A stretch of DNA of 64,000 nt from positions 744,001 to 808,000 of the forward strand of contig CAVSCR010000005.1 of the NCBI GenBank assembly GCA_963726575.1, read 5' to 3'. This DNA comes from CAVSCR01 sp963726575. GTDB lineage: Bacteria > Actinomycetota > Actinomycetes > JAHEKZ01. Positions within the stretch are counted from its first letter, which is position 1; the number at the start of each line of letters is the position of its first letter. Shown piece after piece: positions 17,290 to 25,883 of this stretch. Below the pieces are notes generated by a model. That model saw only the letters and a list, made by a program, of their open reading frames with translations. It was not told the DNA's origin and ran no database searches. A program made the position numbers and the translations under genes.

Positions 17290-18716
17290 CTCGAAGCGGC
17301 GGGGATCGGACCGAGCCGGACCTGAGGCTGGTGCAGCAGTCGCTTGGCCTCCCGGATACCGCTGGTCAGAGCGCCGTCGGCATACGACATGCGCGCAGAG
17401 TTGGTGTGCTCTCCGGCGAAGAGGAGGCGGCCGTTGATGGGCTCGCCCAACAGATCCACGTCGGCTGGTGTTGCCCCCGGCAGGAAGTGGGTGTACGCAC
17501 CACCGGCGTACGGATCGCTCCCCCAACTCGTCACCGCTACTGCTGTGGGCTCTGGACACGAGCCGCCGAGCGCGTCGGCGAGCATGCTGACCAACCACTG
17601 AACGGCCTCGCCTTCGGTGGCCTCCAGCACGTGGTGGGCTGCGCTGTGGAAGACAAGCGCGACCAGGGCGGGACCCGCACCGAACGCGTCCTGATCGAAC
17701 ACCCACACCGTTGGCTCGTCGGGGTCGCGCGGAAACAACATGGTGTGGGACAAGCCCGCATCGCGCCAGAACGGTCGATCGAATCGCAATGCGATCTTCT
17801 CCAGATGACCGAACCCGAGCCGTTGCAGCGCTGCCAGCCGGTCAGGCGGTAGCGAAGGTGAGAACTGCAGGACGCCGCGCTGCAGAACGCCCAACGGCAT
17901 CGCCACCACGGCGTGCGAGCCCTCCTCGATTCTGTCGTCGGCGGCGCGCACCCGTACCACCTCGTCGGCAACGACGACCTCGGCCACCTCGTAGCCCAGA
18001 CGCACGTTCACCCCGGTCGCCATGGCCGCTACCAAGCCGCGGTATCCGCCGACCGGCACATCGCCGAAGTACTCACCGCCGTACTCGATCTCGTTCCACA
18101 TCCACTGCAGCGACGTACGTTCGGCAAGGTCCGCGGCCTCGGCCTCGACGAATGCCCGCAGCCCCTGTCGAGCTCGCCTGGCCTCCCCCGGCGCGAAACC
18201 AGACCGGTCCACGAACCTGTCGATCGCCTCCGCAGCCGACGCAAGCGGCCCCAGCTCTATGCCTAGTTGCTCCACCGCCGTCTGGAAGTCCTCGAAGGAC
18301 ATGTCGAGGCTGGCCCGGACTTCAGCAGCGGACAGCCACCGACCTTCGGCGCAGTCGAAGCCACCGAGCTGCGGCAGCGGATCTCCGCCGGAGCAAGCGA
18401 CGCCGACATGCTCGGCAAAGACCCGCATCGGATTTCCCACCGGGTGATGGATCCACGACCCACCGAGGTCGATCGCGCAGCCAGCCAGGTCGACGGTATG
18501 CAGTCGGCCGCCGATCCGCGTCCGAGCCTCGACGACGACGCACTCAACTCCGGCCTGCGTGAGCCCGTTCGCCACGGTCAGGCCGGCGATCCCGGCCCCG
18601 ATCACCACCACGCGTTCCACTGGCCCGACAACGCCGCCAGGGACGTCGCTGCTTCCGTCGTCGTAGAACCCGACCACCATCCGGGGCCACCTCGATCGCT
18701 CGGAAGTTCGAGCCAA
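17286..18716 (-). CDS. flavin monoamine oxidase family protein
   Basis: 476 aa. Rossmann motif VVVIGAGIAGLTVANGLTQ near residue 34, then VVEARTRIGGRLHT and DLGGSWIHHPVGNP, all hallmarks of amine oxidases. The C-terminal FAD motif LLFAGEHTNSARMSYADGAL is near residue 435. Likely oxidises a primary or secondary amine to the imine/aldehyde with H2O2; the substrate is not deducible. The family usually starts close to the Rossmann motif, so a start at Met13 or a later GTG is possible. Convergent with the previous gene, sharing the stop-codon tetramer. Confidence 0.87.
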   Translation of the reverse strand: MARTSERSRWPRMVVGFYDDGSSDVPGGVVGPVERVVVIGAGIAGLTVANGLTQAGVECVVVEARTRIGGRLHTVDLAGCAIDLGGSWIHHPVGNPMRVFAEHVGVACSGGDPLPQLGGFDCAEGRWLSAAEVRASLDMSFEDFQTAVEQLGIELGPLASAAEAIDRFVDRSGFAPGEARRARQGLRAFVEAEAADLAERTSLQWMWNEIEYGGEYFGDVPVGGYRGLVAAMATGVNVRLGYEVAEVVVADEVVRVRAADDRIEEGSHAVVAMPLGVLQRGVLQFSPSLPPDRLAALQRLGFGHLEKIALRFDRPFWRDAGLSHTMLFPRDPDEPTVWVFDQDAFGAGPALVALVFHSAAHHVLEATEGEAVQWLVSMLADALGGSCPEPTAVAVTSWGSDPYAGGAYTHFLPGATPADVDLLGEPINGRLLFAGEHTNSARMSYADGALTSGIREAKRLLHQPQVRLGPIPAASS

Positions 18717-18825
18717 CAGGCAGAACGGTGCCAGTCCCAGAGACCGGATGTCGAGCCTTAGTGACCTGTCTCAGCAAGGCAGTCGCTGCGGGGATGAGGT
18801 GACCATCAAGAGCCGGTGCCGCGAC

Positions 18826-18831
18826 TAGCAT
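18826..18831 (+). promoter_or_regulatory. -10 box TAGCAT, leaderless promoter candidate
   Basis: TANNNT hexamer separated from the ATG at 18839 by 7 nt, with no Shine-Dalgarno sequence between them. This is the geometry of actinobacterial leaderless transcripts. Confidence 0.5.
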
Positions 18832-18838
18832 CCCAGCC

Positions 18839-19171
18839 ATGGCCTATGAGGAAACGCTCGCTGCTCGGATGCGCGAACTTCTTGAAGGCGAAGCCGAGGT
18901 GACCGAGAAGAAGATGTTCGGTGGGCTCGCCTTCCTCGTCAACGGCAACATGGCGATCGCGGCGAGCGGCCAGGGCGGTGCCCTGGTGCGGGTGGATCCG
19001 GCCGAGTCGGACCGGCTCGTCGACACCAGCAACGCCGAGGTGGCGGTGATGCAGGGGCGACCGATGTCCGGATGGCTGCGGGTCGCGACTGCTGACCTGC
19101 GCACCAAGCGCCAGCTGACCAAGTGGGTCGGTCTCGGCGCGGGGTACGCGCGCTCACTTCCGCCAAGGTGA
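18839..19171 (+). CDS. TfoX N-terminal domain protein
   Basis: 110 aa, a complete single TfoX_N domain. Recognisable by EKKMFGGLAFLVNGNMAIA near residue 23 and the RPMSGWLRVATADL segment near 78. In Gammaproteobacteria TfoX/Sxy activates competence genes, but stand-alone TfoX_N proteins in actinobacteria have no settled role. Probably transcribed alone from a leaderless promoter, since the preceding gene is divergent and the next is convergent. Confidence 0.88.
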   Translation: MAYEETLAARMRELLEGEAEVTEKKMFGGLAFLVNGNMAIAASGQGGALVRVDPAESDRLVDTSNAEVAVMQGRPMSGWLRVATADLRTKRQLTKWVGLGAGYARSLPPR

Positions 19172-19196
19172 CCGCGCCGTTCTATGGAGCGCGGTC
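19170..19196. terminator. bidirectional hairpin between convergent genes
   Basis: GACCGCGC at 19170-19177 and GCGCGGTC at 19189-19196 form a perfect 8-bp stem with an 11-nt loop. It overlaps the last base of the TfoX gene's stop codon and the end of the convergent ABM gene. There is no T tract, as is common for actinobacterial terminators. Confidence 0.5.
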
Positions 19197-19493
19197 GAGC
19201 AGCACGTCGAGGTCGACGAACTCCGGCGGGCCCTCGAAGAGCTCGGCCATGCTTGCTTGAACGGCCTTCAGGCCCTCGGCACGTCGGGGATCCTGCTCGC
19301 GAGCGCGAGCGTGGGCTTCGCTCTCGAAGACGACCAGTGTGTAGACCGCCAGCGGATCCTTCTGGTCCCGCATCGTGGTCGTCCGCAACAACCCGGTGCC
19401 AGGCTGCTCGAGAGCCTGCAACTGCTCGAACACGCTGGAGAGGTCTCCCTCGGCATCCGGTCGCAAGCGCATCTTGATGAGCTGTGCCCACAT
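19182..19493 (-). CDS. antibiotic-biosynthesis-monooxygenase-like (ABM) protein
   Basis: 103 aa, the size of a single dimeric alpha/beta-barrel domain. The start at 19493 is chosen because GGAGG lies 8 nt upstream and it gives the domain-typical opening MWAQLIKMRLRPDAE; the open frame extends 16 codons further without support. LLRTTTMRDQKDP and TLVVFESEAHARARE match the second half of the ferredoxin-like fold. Possible roles run from cofactor-free oxygenase to a binding protein; no partner genes suggest which. Confidence 0.75.
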   Translation of the reverse strand: MWAQLIKMRLRPDAEGDLSSVFEQLQALEQPGTGLLRTTTMRDQKDPLAVYTLVVFESEAHARAREQDPRRAEGLKAVQASMAELFEGPPEFVDLDVLLDRAP

Positions 19494-19575
19494 GAAAAAT
19501 GCCTCCGCCTTCTGATGACTGGCCCGTTGTCCCGCCAGCATCGCAGTCGGCCGCCGATCAGGCGAGCGGCACCGC

Positions 19576-20781
19576 CTAGTCAGGTGCGCTGCGACTGAAC
19601 CAAGCGGCCAGCGGGCCGGCGCTCAGACCGTGGAGGACGACCGAGAAGGCGACCGTGACGGTGACGACTTGGGCGACCAACCCCGCCCCCTCGGCCGCGG
19701 TGAGCTCATCGACCGCGATGAGCGCGAAGACGATCGAGGCCAGCCCGCGGGGCCCCAACCAACCGATGAGCAGTACCTCATTGCGCGTGAGCCTGCTCCG
19801 AATCAATGACAGCGCCACCGGGACCATGCGCACGACAGTCAGGCTCAACAGCGCATACACGATCACCTGCCACGTCAGCCCGTCGAACGCCGGCCGAAGA
19901 AAGGCGGCCCCGAAGACGAACCAGACGAAGAACGACAACAAGGAACCACACCGTTCGGTGAAGCTGATGACGTGGCCGGTCGCCAGCCCAGCCGAGGCCG
20001 TTCCGTAGGCGACGCCTGCGGCGAATGCGGAAACGAACCCGTTTCCACCGGCCGCGACGGCCCCAAAGTAGGCGATCAGCGCCAGTGCCAGGGGCACGAC
20101 CGGCTCCTGGGACGCCAGTGACCAGCCGCGCCGGTCGGCTACCACGAGTAGACGGCCAACGAGCCAACCAAGTGCGGCGCCGAATCCAACGGCGATCAGA
20201 AGATCGACGATCGCCTGCTCCCCCGCCCGAAGAACCGAGTTATGCGCGCCGTCCGCCGAGGCGACCGCGAGGAAGAAGAGCACGAACGGCGTCGCGAGCC
20301 CGTCGTTGAGCCCGCTCTCGACGTTGATGACATCGCGCAGCCGACGGGGAATCCGCTCGTCGTCCATGACGCTCGCGCCCAGGGCTGCGTCGGTCGGCGC
20401 GAGGGCCGCAGCCACCACTGCCAGCACCGCCCATTCAGTGCCTGGGAACAGTGGCACGGCGGCCAACCACCCGGCGAGGATCGCCAGCGGCAGTCCGATC
20501 CCGAGGAGTCGAGCCGCGATCCGCGACGGTGGTTGCTCGAACCAGCGGGCGCTGATTTTGGACGCGTCGGTGAAGAGGATCAGCGCCAGCGCTATCTCGA
20601 CGACGGTTCTGATCTGGCTCGTGCCGAGACTGATGTGCACCGGTGAACCGGGCGTCGACCCGAGGGCGAACCCAGCGATAGCGAGGATCAGCGGTGCCGT
20701 GACGCTCCACCGGGCAAGCCGCGCCGAGACCAGGACCCAACCCACGATGCACGCCAGAACAACCGAGATCCCAGCGTCCAC
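19576..20781 (-). CDS. Na+/H+ (cation:proton) antiporter, CPA1/NhaP type
   Basis: 401 aa with about 12 hydrophobic segments. APTDAALG near residue 129 and VESGLNDGLATPF near 155 (the Asn-Asp of the ion site in CPA1 antiporters) identify the family, with GWLGPRGLASIVFALIA near 345. GTG start with GGGAGGG about 4 nt upstream. It lacks the long cytoplasmic C-terminal regulatory tail of many NhaP proteins. Predicted to expel Na+ or K+ in exchange for protons at the inner membrane. Confidence 0.9.
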   Translation of the reverse strand: MDAGISVVLACIVGWVLVSARLARWSVTAPLILAIAGFALGSTPGSPVHISLGTSQIRTVVEIALALILFTDASKISARWFEQPPSRIAARLLGIGLPLAILAGWLAAVPLFPGTEWAVLAVVAAALAPTDAALGASVMDDERIPRRLRDVINVESGLNDGLATPFVLFFLAVASADGAHNSVLRAGEQAIVDLLIAVGFGAALGWLVGRLLVVADRRGWSLASQEPVVPLALALIAYFGAVAAGGNGFVSAFAAGVAYGTASAGLATGHVISFTERCGSLLSFFVWFVFGAAFLRPAFDGLTWQVIVYALLSLTVVRMVPVALSLIRSRLTRNEVLLIGWLGPRGLASIVFALIAVDELTAAEGAGLVAQVVTVTVAFSVVLHGLSAGPLAAWFSRSAPD

Positions 20782-20852
20782 TCGCCCTCCCAGGACGACA
20801 CGATCGGCTGAGTCAGCCTAGACGCGCGGGCCTTGCTACTAGCCGTCGGCGG

Positions 20853-21491
20853 TCAGGAACGCGGAACATTTCCCGTGGGACGGAACACGACCCCGACACA
20901 CGGCGAGGTCTCCGCCCCGGCCGGCATCGATGCGTAGATCGGCGTGACCTCCACGATGCGGACCACGTCGTCGGAATCGCAACGACTCAGGTACTCCCCG
21001 AAGCCGGATTCCCAGACCGTGAGCTTGACGGTGAGCACGATCAACCCGTCAGGTCGAACCACCCGGAACAGTTCCGGGAGCCCTTCGATGCCGACATGAC
21101 CAGCGGTGAAGACGCCGGTGCTGACGGCCGCCGCATACCGACCGTCCGCGAACGGCAGCGGCTCACCCAGGAACGCGTGGTGCAACTCGCGATAGGCGTT
21201 CTTGCCTCGGGCGATCTCGAGCATGCCCGGTGAAGCGTCCAGTGCGTCGACCTCCGGGTACCCCAGGGTGCCGAGCAGCTCGCCGATCAACCCAGTGCCA
21301 GCGCCCGCGTCGAGGATCGGTGCCGAGCCAGCGGGTAGGTGCCGAGTCAACAGCGCCAACGACACGGCTGGGTGTCGGTACCCCACCTCTGCCATGTCCG
21401 AGTCGTACGAGTCGGCCCATTCGTCGTAGGCCGCGGACAACTCGGCGGGGCTCTCAGCGTTGTAGACGGTATCCAGTCGAGAGTCAGCCAC
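20853..21491 (-). CDS. class I SAM-dependent methyltransferase
   Basis: 212 aa. Motif I is ILDAGAGTGLIGELL near residue 59, followed by the acidic strand VDALDASPGMLEIA and a post-II segment VVRPDGLIVLTVKL. Residues 10-35 (SPAELSAAYDEWADSYDSDM) resemble the opening of small-molecule methyltransferases related to the Williams-Beuren syndrome family. GTG start after GGAGGCGGA. The substrate is unknown. The preceding gene upstream (dodecin) is on the same strand 101 bp away, so it probably has its own promoter. Confidence 0.85.
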   Translation of the reverse strand: MADSRLDTVYNAESPAELSAAYDEWADSYDSDMAEVGYRHPAVSLALLTRHLPAGSAPILDAGAGTGLIGELLGTLGYPEVDALDASPGMLEIARGKNAYRELHHAFLGEPLPFADGRYAAAVSTGVFTAGHVGIEGLPELFRVVRPDGLIVLTVKLTVWESGFGEYLSRCDSDDVVRIVEVTPIYASMPAGAETSPCVGVVFRPTGNVPRS

Positions 21492-21592
21492 TCCGCCTCC
21501 GGGGCAAATTATGCGTCACCCTCTCGCAAGGGCAACGCTTCAGGAACCTGTCCGCGCTTCCACCGCAACTCTTGAACTAACGCCGTTGGCGG

Positions 21593-21799
21593 CTACTGCG
21601 CTTCGTACTTGAACGAGAGCTGGATCTTCGTCCGGTAGACCAAGTCTCCGGTGTCGCCAACGACGACGTCCTGTCTGGTCACCTCGGCGACGCGAAGATC
21701 ACGTAGAGATCCCGCTGCCGTCTTGATGGCCTCGGCCGCCGCCGCCTCCCAAGACGTGGTACTCGTCCCAATCACATCAACTACCCGATAGACGCTCAT
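21593..21799 (-). CDS. dodecin family flavin-binding protein
   Basis: 68 aa, the exact dodecin size. The family pattern is clear: VYRVVDVIGTSTTSWEAAA (strand 1 and helix), then VTRQDVVVGDTGDLVYRTKI and a terminal strand LSFKYEAQ. Dodecins assemble as dodecameric spheres that store flavin or coenzyme A in actinobacteria. A GAGAGG ribosome site precedes the ATG. Confidence 0.93.
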   Translation of the reverse strand: MSVYRVVDVIGTSTTSWEAAAAEAIKTAAGSLRDLRVAEVTRQDVVVGDTGDLVYRTKIQLSFKYEAQ

Positions 21800-22124
21800 A
21801 GTGACCTCTCATAACCCCTCGCTGATGTGGCCATCATGGCCTGTCCGACAGCGCGCAGCATCGGCACCTCCGTGCCGGCGGGCTGGGCACGTTCCGAGGA
21901 CTGCGGCTGCAGACCATAGGTGGGGTCGGCCGTGAGGTCGGCCCCACCTCCACTGAGTCCAGGTGGTTGAAAACGCGAGCACTGTAACCGGCATTCGGTG
22001 CGTTGCGGCGGGCTGGGCGGGCGGTCGGCGAAGGCGGACGCCGCAGAGATGTCACCGGTGGGGTGTGCCAGGCGTCTATGGGCTGAGACCGTCTAGAGGG
22101 GCGGTTGTCGGCGGGAGGTCGGCG
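21800..22124. other. intergenic region upstream of ECF sigma gene
   Basis: No gene is evident in these 325 bp between divergent dodecin and sigma-factor genes. The main feature is the strong hairpin at 21918-21949. Two copies of CGTCTA, 17 bp apart (22073 and 22090), precede the GGGAGG ribosome site of the sigma gene; I see no GGAAC-type -35 box in front of them. Confidence 0.6.
21918..21949 (+). other. 14-bp stem hairpin with GNRA tetraloop
   Basis: Arm 21918-21931 pairs with 21936-21949 around a GTGA loop. As plus-strand RNA all 14 pairs form (two are G-U); on the minus strand those two become A-C mismatches, so the structure favours a plus-strand transcript. It lies 176 nt before the sigma-factor start, suggesting a structured 5' leader or an orphan terminator. 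Confidence 0.6.
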
Positions 22125-22694
22125 GTGACGCGCAAACGCGGAGACGACGCGGCAGCTGAGTTCGACCTGTTCTGTGCGACGGCTGGGCCGAGGATCCAGC
22201 GGCAGCTGGTGATGTTGACCGGTGACTGGGCCGAGGCTGAGGACGTGACGCAAGAGGCGTTCGAGCGTGCTTGGTTGCACTGGTCGGCGGTGCGTGGTTG
22301 CGGCTCACCGGAGGCTTGGGTGCGTACGGTCGCCCGCCGTTTGGCGGTGAGCCGTTGGCGTCGGGTGCGCAACGCGTCGGCGGCCTGGCAGCGCCACGGG
22401 CCACCGCCTGATCTGCCTGAACTCGACCCACAGCACGTTGCACTCCTGTCGGCGTTGCGGCAGCTCCCGTACAAGCAGCGGGTCGCGATCGTGTTGCACC
22501 ACCTAGTCGACCTGTCGGTGGATGAGGTCGCTGAGGAGACGGATGCGAGTGCATCGGCTGTGAAGAAGCAGCTGACTCGTGGGCGGGCCGCTTTGGCCCA
22601 ACTGTTGGGCGACGACCAACCAACCACCACCAATGGTGCCCCGTCAGGAGTCGGCACCGGCCGTGGCCTGACTGCCCGAGAGGGGGAGCTGTGA
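22125..22694 (+). CDS. ECF-type sigma-70 family sigma factor (SigE-like subfamily)
   Basis: 189 aa. GTG at 22125 is chosen for GGGAGG 7 nt upstream. Region 2 spans about residues 8-75 (GDWAEAEDVTQEAFERAW and VRTVARRLAVSRWRR), region 4 about 105-160 (ALRQLPYKQRVAIVLHHL, DVSVDEVAEETDASASAVKK-type helix-turn-helix). There is no region 3, as in group IV sigmas. Its stop overlaps the GTG of the following membrane protein, the position usually held by the anti-sigma factor. Autoregulation is likely but no consensus promoter is visible. Confidence 0.88.
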   Translation: MTRKRGDDAAAEFDLFCATAGPRIQRQLVMLTGDWAEAEDVTQEAFERAWLHWSAVRGCGSPEAWVRTVARRLAVSRWRRVRNASAAWQRHGPPPDLPELDPQHVALLSALRQLPYKQRVAIVLHHLVDLSVDEVAEETDASASAVKKQLTRGRAALAQLLGDDQPTTTNGAPSGVGTGRGLTAREGEL

Positions 22695-23635
22695 CCGATC
22701 AACTGACCCAGCGGCTTCATGCGGTGGCCGAGCGGCTGCCCCAGTCAGGGCTTCTCCCGGCTGAGGTACGTCAGCGCGCCGAACACCGACGTCGGATCCA
22801 ACGCAGCGTCGCCCTGGCCGCGGCGGCTGGCATCGCGATCGCAGTGCTGGCGGGCGCCACCATCGGGAACCCGTTCGATCAGGCATCGCCTCCGGTGATC
22901 ACGCCACCGCACCCCGCGCCGTCCGTCGCGGTCAGGCCATGTCAGGCGTCGCCGCCGCTGGTCACCTGCGTGGACGCGACCCGTTTCCGGGTGGCCCTGC
23001 CGGTGCCGTTCACTGTGGAACTACCCGAAACGTTCGCCAACCGGATCTCGGGCGGGGACGATCGCGGCTTCATCACCGCAGTCCTCTCCCGACCGGGCCG
23101 GTCGACTCAGCAGCCGACGATCGGTCAAGATGGAGTTAACGGCGCGTTGGCGGCCACCGTGTCACACTCCGGCGAGGTTCAGGTGCTCGAGCGGGTGGTA
23201 GTCGTTCGAGTGGACCGCCATCGGACTCCTGGCGGTCTTCCCCTGTTGTCGCCGGACCCGACGGTCTCCGACACGCCGGCGGCGGTGTTCCAGTGGTTGA
23301 CGTCGCGTCCCTACCTGACTGTCTACGACTCGGCGGTCACCACCGTCGCCGGGTACCCGGCGTATGAGATCGAGTTCGGCGCAAGTGGCGATGTGCCAGC
23401 TGGCGTGCGCTTGGTCGGCACCAGCATCCCGATCTTCGGCGTTGCGCGACCGCACGTTCCGTTCTACGACACACCAAGGGCCGTCAGCATCGACAACAGC
23501 AGGGTGGTCCACTGCTGGCTGATCTCGGTACCAGGTGGTGGTCTGACGGTCATCTGGTCGGCGGTCGATAATGGAATACCCCCGGATCTGGCTAAGAACC
23601 AGCAGCTCGTCGACAGTCTGCGCTTCGAGCCCTGA
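22691..23635 (+). CDS. membrane-anchored protein coupled to sigma factor, putative anti-sigma
   Basis: 314 aa; GTG at 22691 overlaps the sigma gene's stop (GTGA). A cytoplasmic N-terminus of about 37 residues with charged RQRAEHRRRIQR precedes one membrane segment (about residues 38-58, VALAAAAGIAIAVLAG), then a ~250-residue extracytoplasmic domain containing PYLTVYDSAVTTVAGYPAYE and two cysteines near its start (CQASPPLVTC). No zinc-binding HxxxCxxC anti-sigma motif is present, so the anti-sigma role is inferred from position and topology only. The extracellular part could be the sensor. Confidence 0.75.
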   Translation: MTDQLTQRLHAVAERLPQSGLLPAEVRQRAEHRRRIQRSVALAAAAGIAIAVLAGATIGNPFDQASPPVITPPHPAPSVAVRPCQASPPLVTCVDATRFRVALPVPFTVELPETFANRISGGDDRGFITAVLSRPGRSTQQPTIGQDGVNGALAATVSHSGEVQVLERVVVVRVDRHRTPGGLPLLSPDPTVSDTPAAVFQWLTSRPYLTVYDSAVTTVAGYPAYEIEFGASGDVPAGVRLVGTSIPIFGVARPHVPFYDTPRAVSIDNSRVVHCWLISVPGGGLTVIWSAVDNGIPPDLAKNQQLVDSLRFEP

Positions 23636-23827
23636 TGGTCGCGACCTTCTCAGCGGCGCTGAGCGGACCAGAGGACACGATCCGGGGACATCGTCGTCGG
23701 ACAGGCCGAAAGGGGTCAGCCGACTCCAGACACATCCGGCCAGCGTCTCGACGCAGAAGCCGATGAAGCACCCAGAAGCGCCGATACAGGTCTGTTCCGA
23801 CTGGAGTTCGACTAAGGAGGATGTCAG

Positions 23828-24805
23828 GTGACACGCGACGGCTTCCACCGCACTTCGCACGGACGGCGTGCGGTGATATCTCTGGTCGCTGTCGTCGGGA
23901 TGTTGACCGGTGCCTGCGCCTCTTCGACACCGGATAAGCCCAGCTCTGCCCCTCCGTCGTCGCCGGTCCACGCGACAACGGTCGGGCGGGTGCACTTCGC
24001 CGGGTTCCCTCCGGTGGGAGCCCAGATGAGCCTGCCGGCCAGCGGCAGAATCCTCCTCAACATCAGTCCGGTGTCGTCCAGGGCAAGCTGGAACGTCTAC
24101 GCCGACGGGCGCATCATCTGGCAGAGATGGACCCGCTCCGGCGACCCACTGGTGATCCCCAACGGTGCCGACCTGTTCCACACCGCGTATATCCAGCAGC
24201 GGCTGACGCCGCAGGGAGCGCAGCTGCTGTTGTCGAGGGTCCTGGCAACCGGCCAAGCGGCCGGTCTTTTCCGCCACAATCTGCGGCTCGCCAATAAGGC
24301 ATTCGAACAGAACCAGGATTGGGCCTGGTACCAGGTTCGCAACAACGGTCACCTGATCGATACCTCGGTGTCACCCCCCTCGGATTGGAACGGACAACCC
24401 CACAGGAACGTGACGCCCGCCCAGATCCGCGCTCTCGCCCAGATCAACAAGCTCCTCGCCAACTCGACGGGCCGGCTGCCGGCCAGCGCCTGGGCAGACC
24501 GCACAATCCGCCACTACGTCCCATCCCACTATCAGCTCGTGTTCGATCGATACTCCCCCGACCCATCCAAGTTGCCGTCCCCGGCGAAGGAGGCGCTGGC
24601 CCGGTACCAGCGGTTGCTCCACCACGCCTGTCAAGTCATCACCACCGACCAGGCACGAGCCCTGATCAAGGCATTCGTCGAGGCCGGCGTCAAGCTCGAG
24701 GACAACCACGGAGGGACGCTGGAGTTTTACGTCCCCGCCGTGGGCCACGACCACCACACCTATCTCGACTTCCGCCCATATCTCCCAGCCCTAAACAGCT
24801 GCTGA
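23828..24805 (+). CDS. lipoprotein of unknown function (325 aa)
   Basis: N-terminus MTRDGFHRTSHGRRAV, hydrophobic stretch, then lipobox LTGAC with the lipidated Cys at residue 30, followed by a Ser/Pro/Thr-rich linker. AGGAGG lies 8 nt before the GTG at 23828. The mature domain (residues about 60-325) contains WNVYADGRIIWQRWTRSG and YHQ-type segments I cannot assign, and ends with a cysteine in LNSC. It follows the sigma/membrane gene pair by 192 bp on the same strand and may be a member of that sigma regulon. Confidence 0.8.
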   Translation: MTRDGFHRTSHGRRAVISLVAVVGMLTGACASSTPDKPSSAPPSSPVHATTVGRVHFAGFPPVGAQMSLPASGRILLNISPVSSRASWNVYADGRIIWQRWTRSGDPLVIPNGADLFHTAYIQQRLTPQGAQLLLSRVLATGQAAGLFRHNLRLANKAFEQNQDWAWYQVRNNGHLIDTSVSPPSDWNGQPHRNVTPAQIRALAQINKLLANSTGRLPASAWADRTIRHYVPSHYQLVFDRYSPDPSKLPSPAKEALARYQRLLHHACQVITTDQARALIKAFVEAGVKLEDNHGGTLEFYVPAVGHDHHTYLDFRPYLPALNSC

Positions 24806-24872
24806 GGACGCTCGATCGTGGAACCTTCCCGACCTCATTCGCCTCCGTAGATCTGCAGGCGACCGTTCGCAG

Positions 24873-25193
24873 GTGGATGAATTCACTCCCAGAACTGAGG
24901 TCAAGACGGTGGTTCACCCGGACCGCGGCGTGGTGCGGCGATCGGCGCTCGCGACGTCCACTGACAATCCTGAGAGTCCTCAGTTGACGCTCGTCGGCGA
25001 GGTCAAGACCGAGATGAACCCTGGAGCCTCGACCGCGGTCAGTGTTTCTCCCGGCATCTCGACCTACTACGCAGGAAGGACCGCCGATGGATCGACCTTC
25101 TGCTTCGCTGCCTCGAGTGGCCCCTCCGCGACGGCAAGGTCAAGCCTGAATCTGTCGACGGGCACGCCGTGTCCCATCCCCGACAACTGGTAG
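24873..25193 (+). CDS. doubtful small ORF, possibly a remnant of a secreted or pilin-like protein
   Basis: 106 codons from a GTG without a clear ribosome site and with no signal peptide. The C-terminal half reads like a real protein (VSPGISTYYAGRTADGSTF, then two cysteines in TFCF and TPCPIPDNW), the kind of end seen in prepilin-like or secreted proteins of actinobacteria. The N-terminal part looks random. It could be the surviving 3' end of a decayed gene. Low confidence. Confidence 0.3.
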   Translation: MDEFTPRTEVKTVVHPDRGVVRRSALATSTDNPESPQLTLVGEVKTEMNPGASTAVSVSPGISTYYAGRTADGSTFCFAASSGPSATARSSLNLSTGTPCPIPDNW

Positions 25194-25229
25194 TTCTGGA
25201 CAATCAACGGCCGCACGGAGGTGCCGTTC

Positions 25230-25249
25230 TCGGGCTGATCGGATCCGGC
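25230..25249 (+). repeat. interspersed repeat, copy A
   Basis: Core TCGGGCTGATCGGATCCGGC, preceded by GTGCCGTTC and followed by TTTCGCGGGCGC. Matches copy C at 30989-31008 (one core mismatch) and copy B at 30309-30328 (one core mismatch). Confidence 0.65.
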
Positions 25250-25549
25250 TTTCGCGGGCGCATTGTTCGTGCGTGCTCGGGTTGGGACACTTGGTCGGCC
25301 GCCGGGGAACACCGGCCCGGAGCGGATTGAAGCTGCGGGTCCGGCTCACCGAGGTTGACCCCAGTCGCCAGGCCGATGGGCCGACCGGCTCACTCGCGCC
25401 CACGGCCTGTCCAATCGCCCGAACGGCGTGTAACGGGGGGCCGTACGTGGTTGCCCTGTGCCGTTGCCCGGCAACTTCGCCCGTCCGGCGGTGCCGTCAG
25501 CGGCCGCCTCGGATTACAACGGCCAGACCCAGCCCCCTTGGAGACCACC

Positions 25550-25843
25550 ATGCGAAAGACCATCACCACCGTGCTCTTCGCCGGCGCACTCATCCTCCCC
25601 ACCGTCGCAGCCTCTGCCGCCTTCGCCGATCCGACCAACCGCCCCGGCGGAGCGATCACGACCCCGGAAGCACCTACACCGGGTAACGGCGGCGACCAAG
25701 GGTGGGGCAACTGCGGACACAACTCCAGCGACGGGAACGCCCACACCGGCGACAACGGCAACGGCGGCGGCGGCGGCAACGGAGGCGACTCCAAAGCCAA
25801 CTGCCCCACCACTCCCGACGACACCAGCGGTGGGCCCGTCTAA
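25550..25843 (+). CDS. small secreted Gly/Asn-rich protein (97 aa)
   Basis: MRKTITTVLFAGALILPTVA opens a clear signal peptide with probable cleavage after ASAAFA, leaving about 70 residues. The mature part is low-complexity, dominated by Gly, Asn, Asp and Thr (TGDNGNGGGGGNGGDSK) with two cysteines. GGAG lies 6 nt before the ATG at 25550. No domain is recognisable. It ends 70 bp before the convergent PadR gene, with a hairpin between them. Confidence 0.65.
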   Translation: MRKTITTVLFAGALILPTVAASAAFADPTNRPGGAITTPEAPTPGNGGDQGWGNCGHNSSDGNAHTGDNGNGGGGGNGGDSKANCPTTPDDTSGGPV

Positions 25844-25883
25844 CGTCCCTGGCGCAGTCGCCCAGAGGTGCCGTTCTGCGCTG

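Larger units (their letters stand above)
24806..25549. other. gene-poor stretch with one doubtful ORF and a short repeat
   Basis: 744 bp between the lipoprotein and a small secreted protein. It holds a doubtful 106-codon frame (24873-25193) and repeat copy A (core 25230-25249). The last 300 bp show no open frame I trust; the ribosome site of the next gene (GGAG at 25540) is at its end. Confidence 0.6.

Noticed and set aside
22073..22095. Two CGTCTA boxes as ECF-type -10 elements of an autoregulated promoter
   Set aside because: No GGAAC-like -35 element is present at the right distance from either, so a promoter call is not supported.
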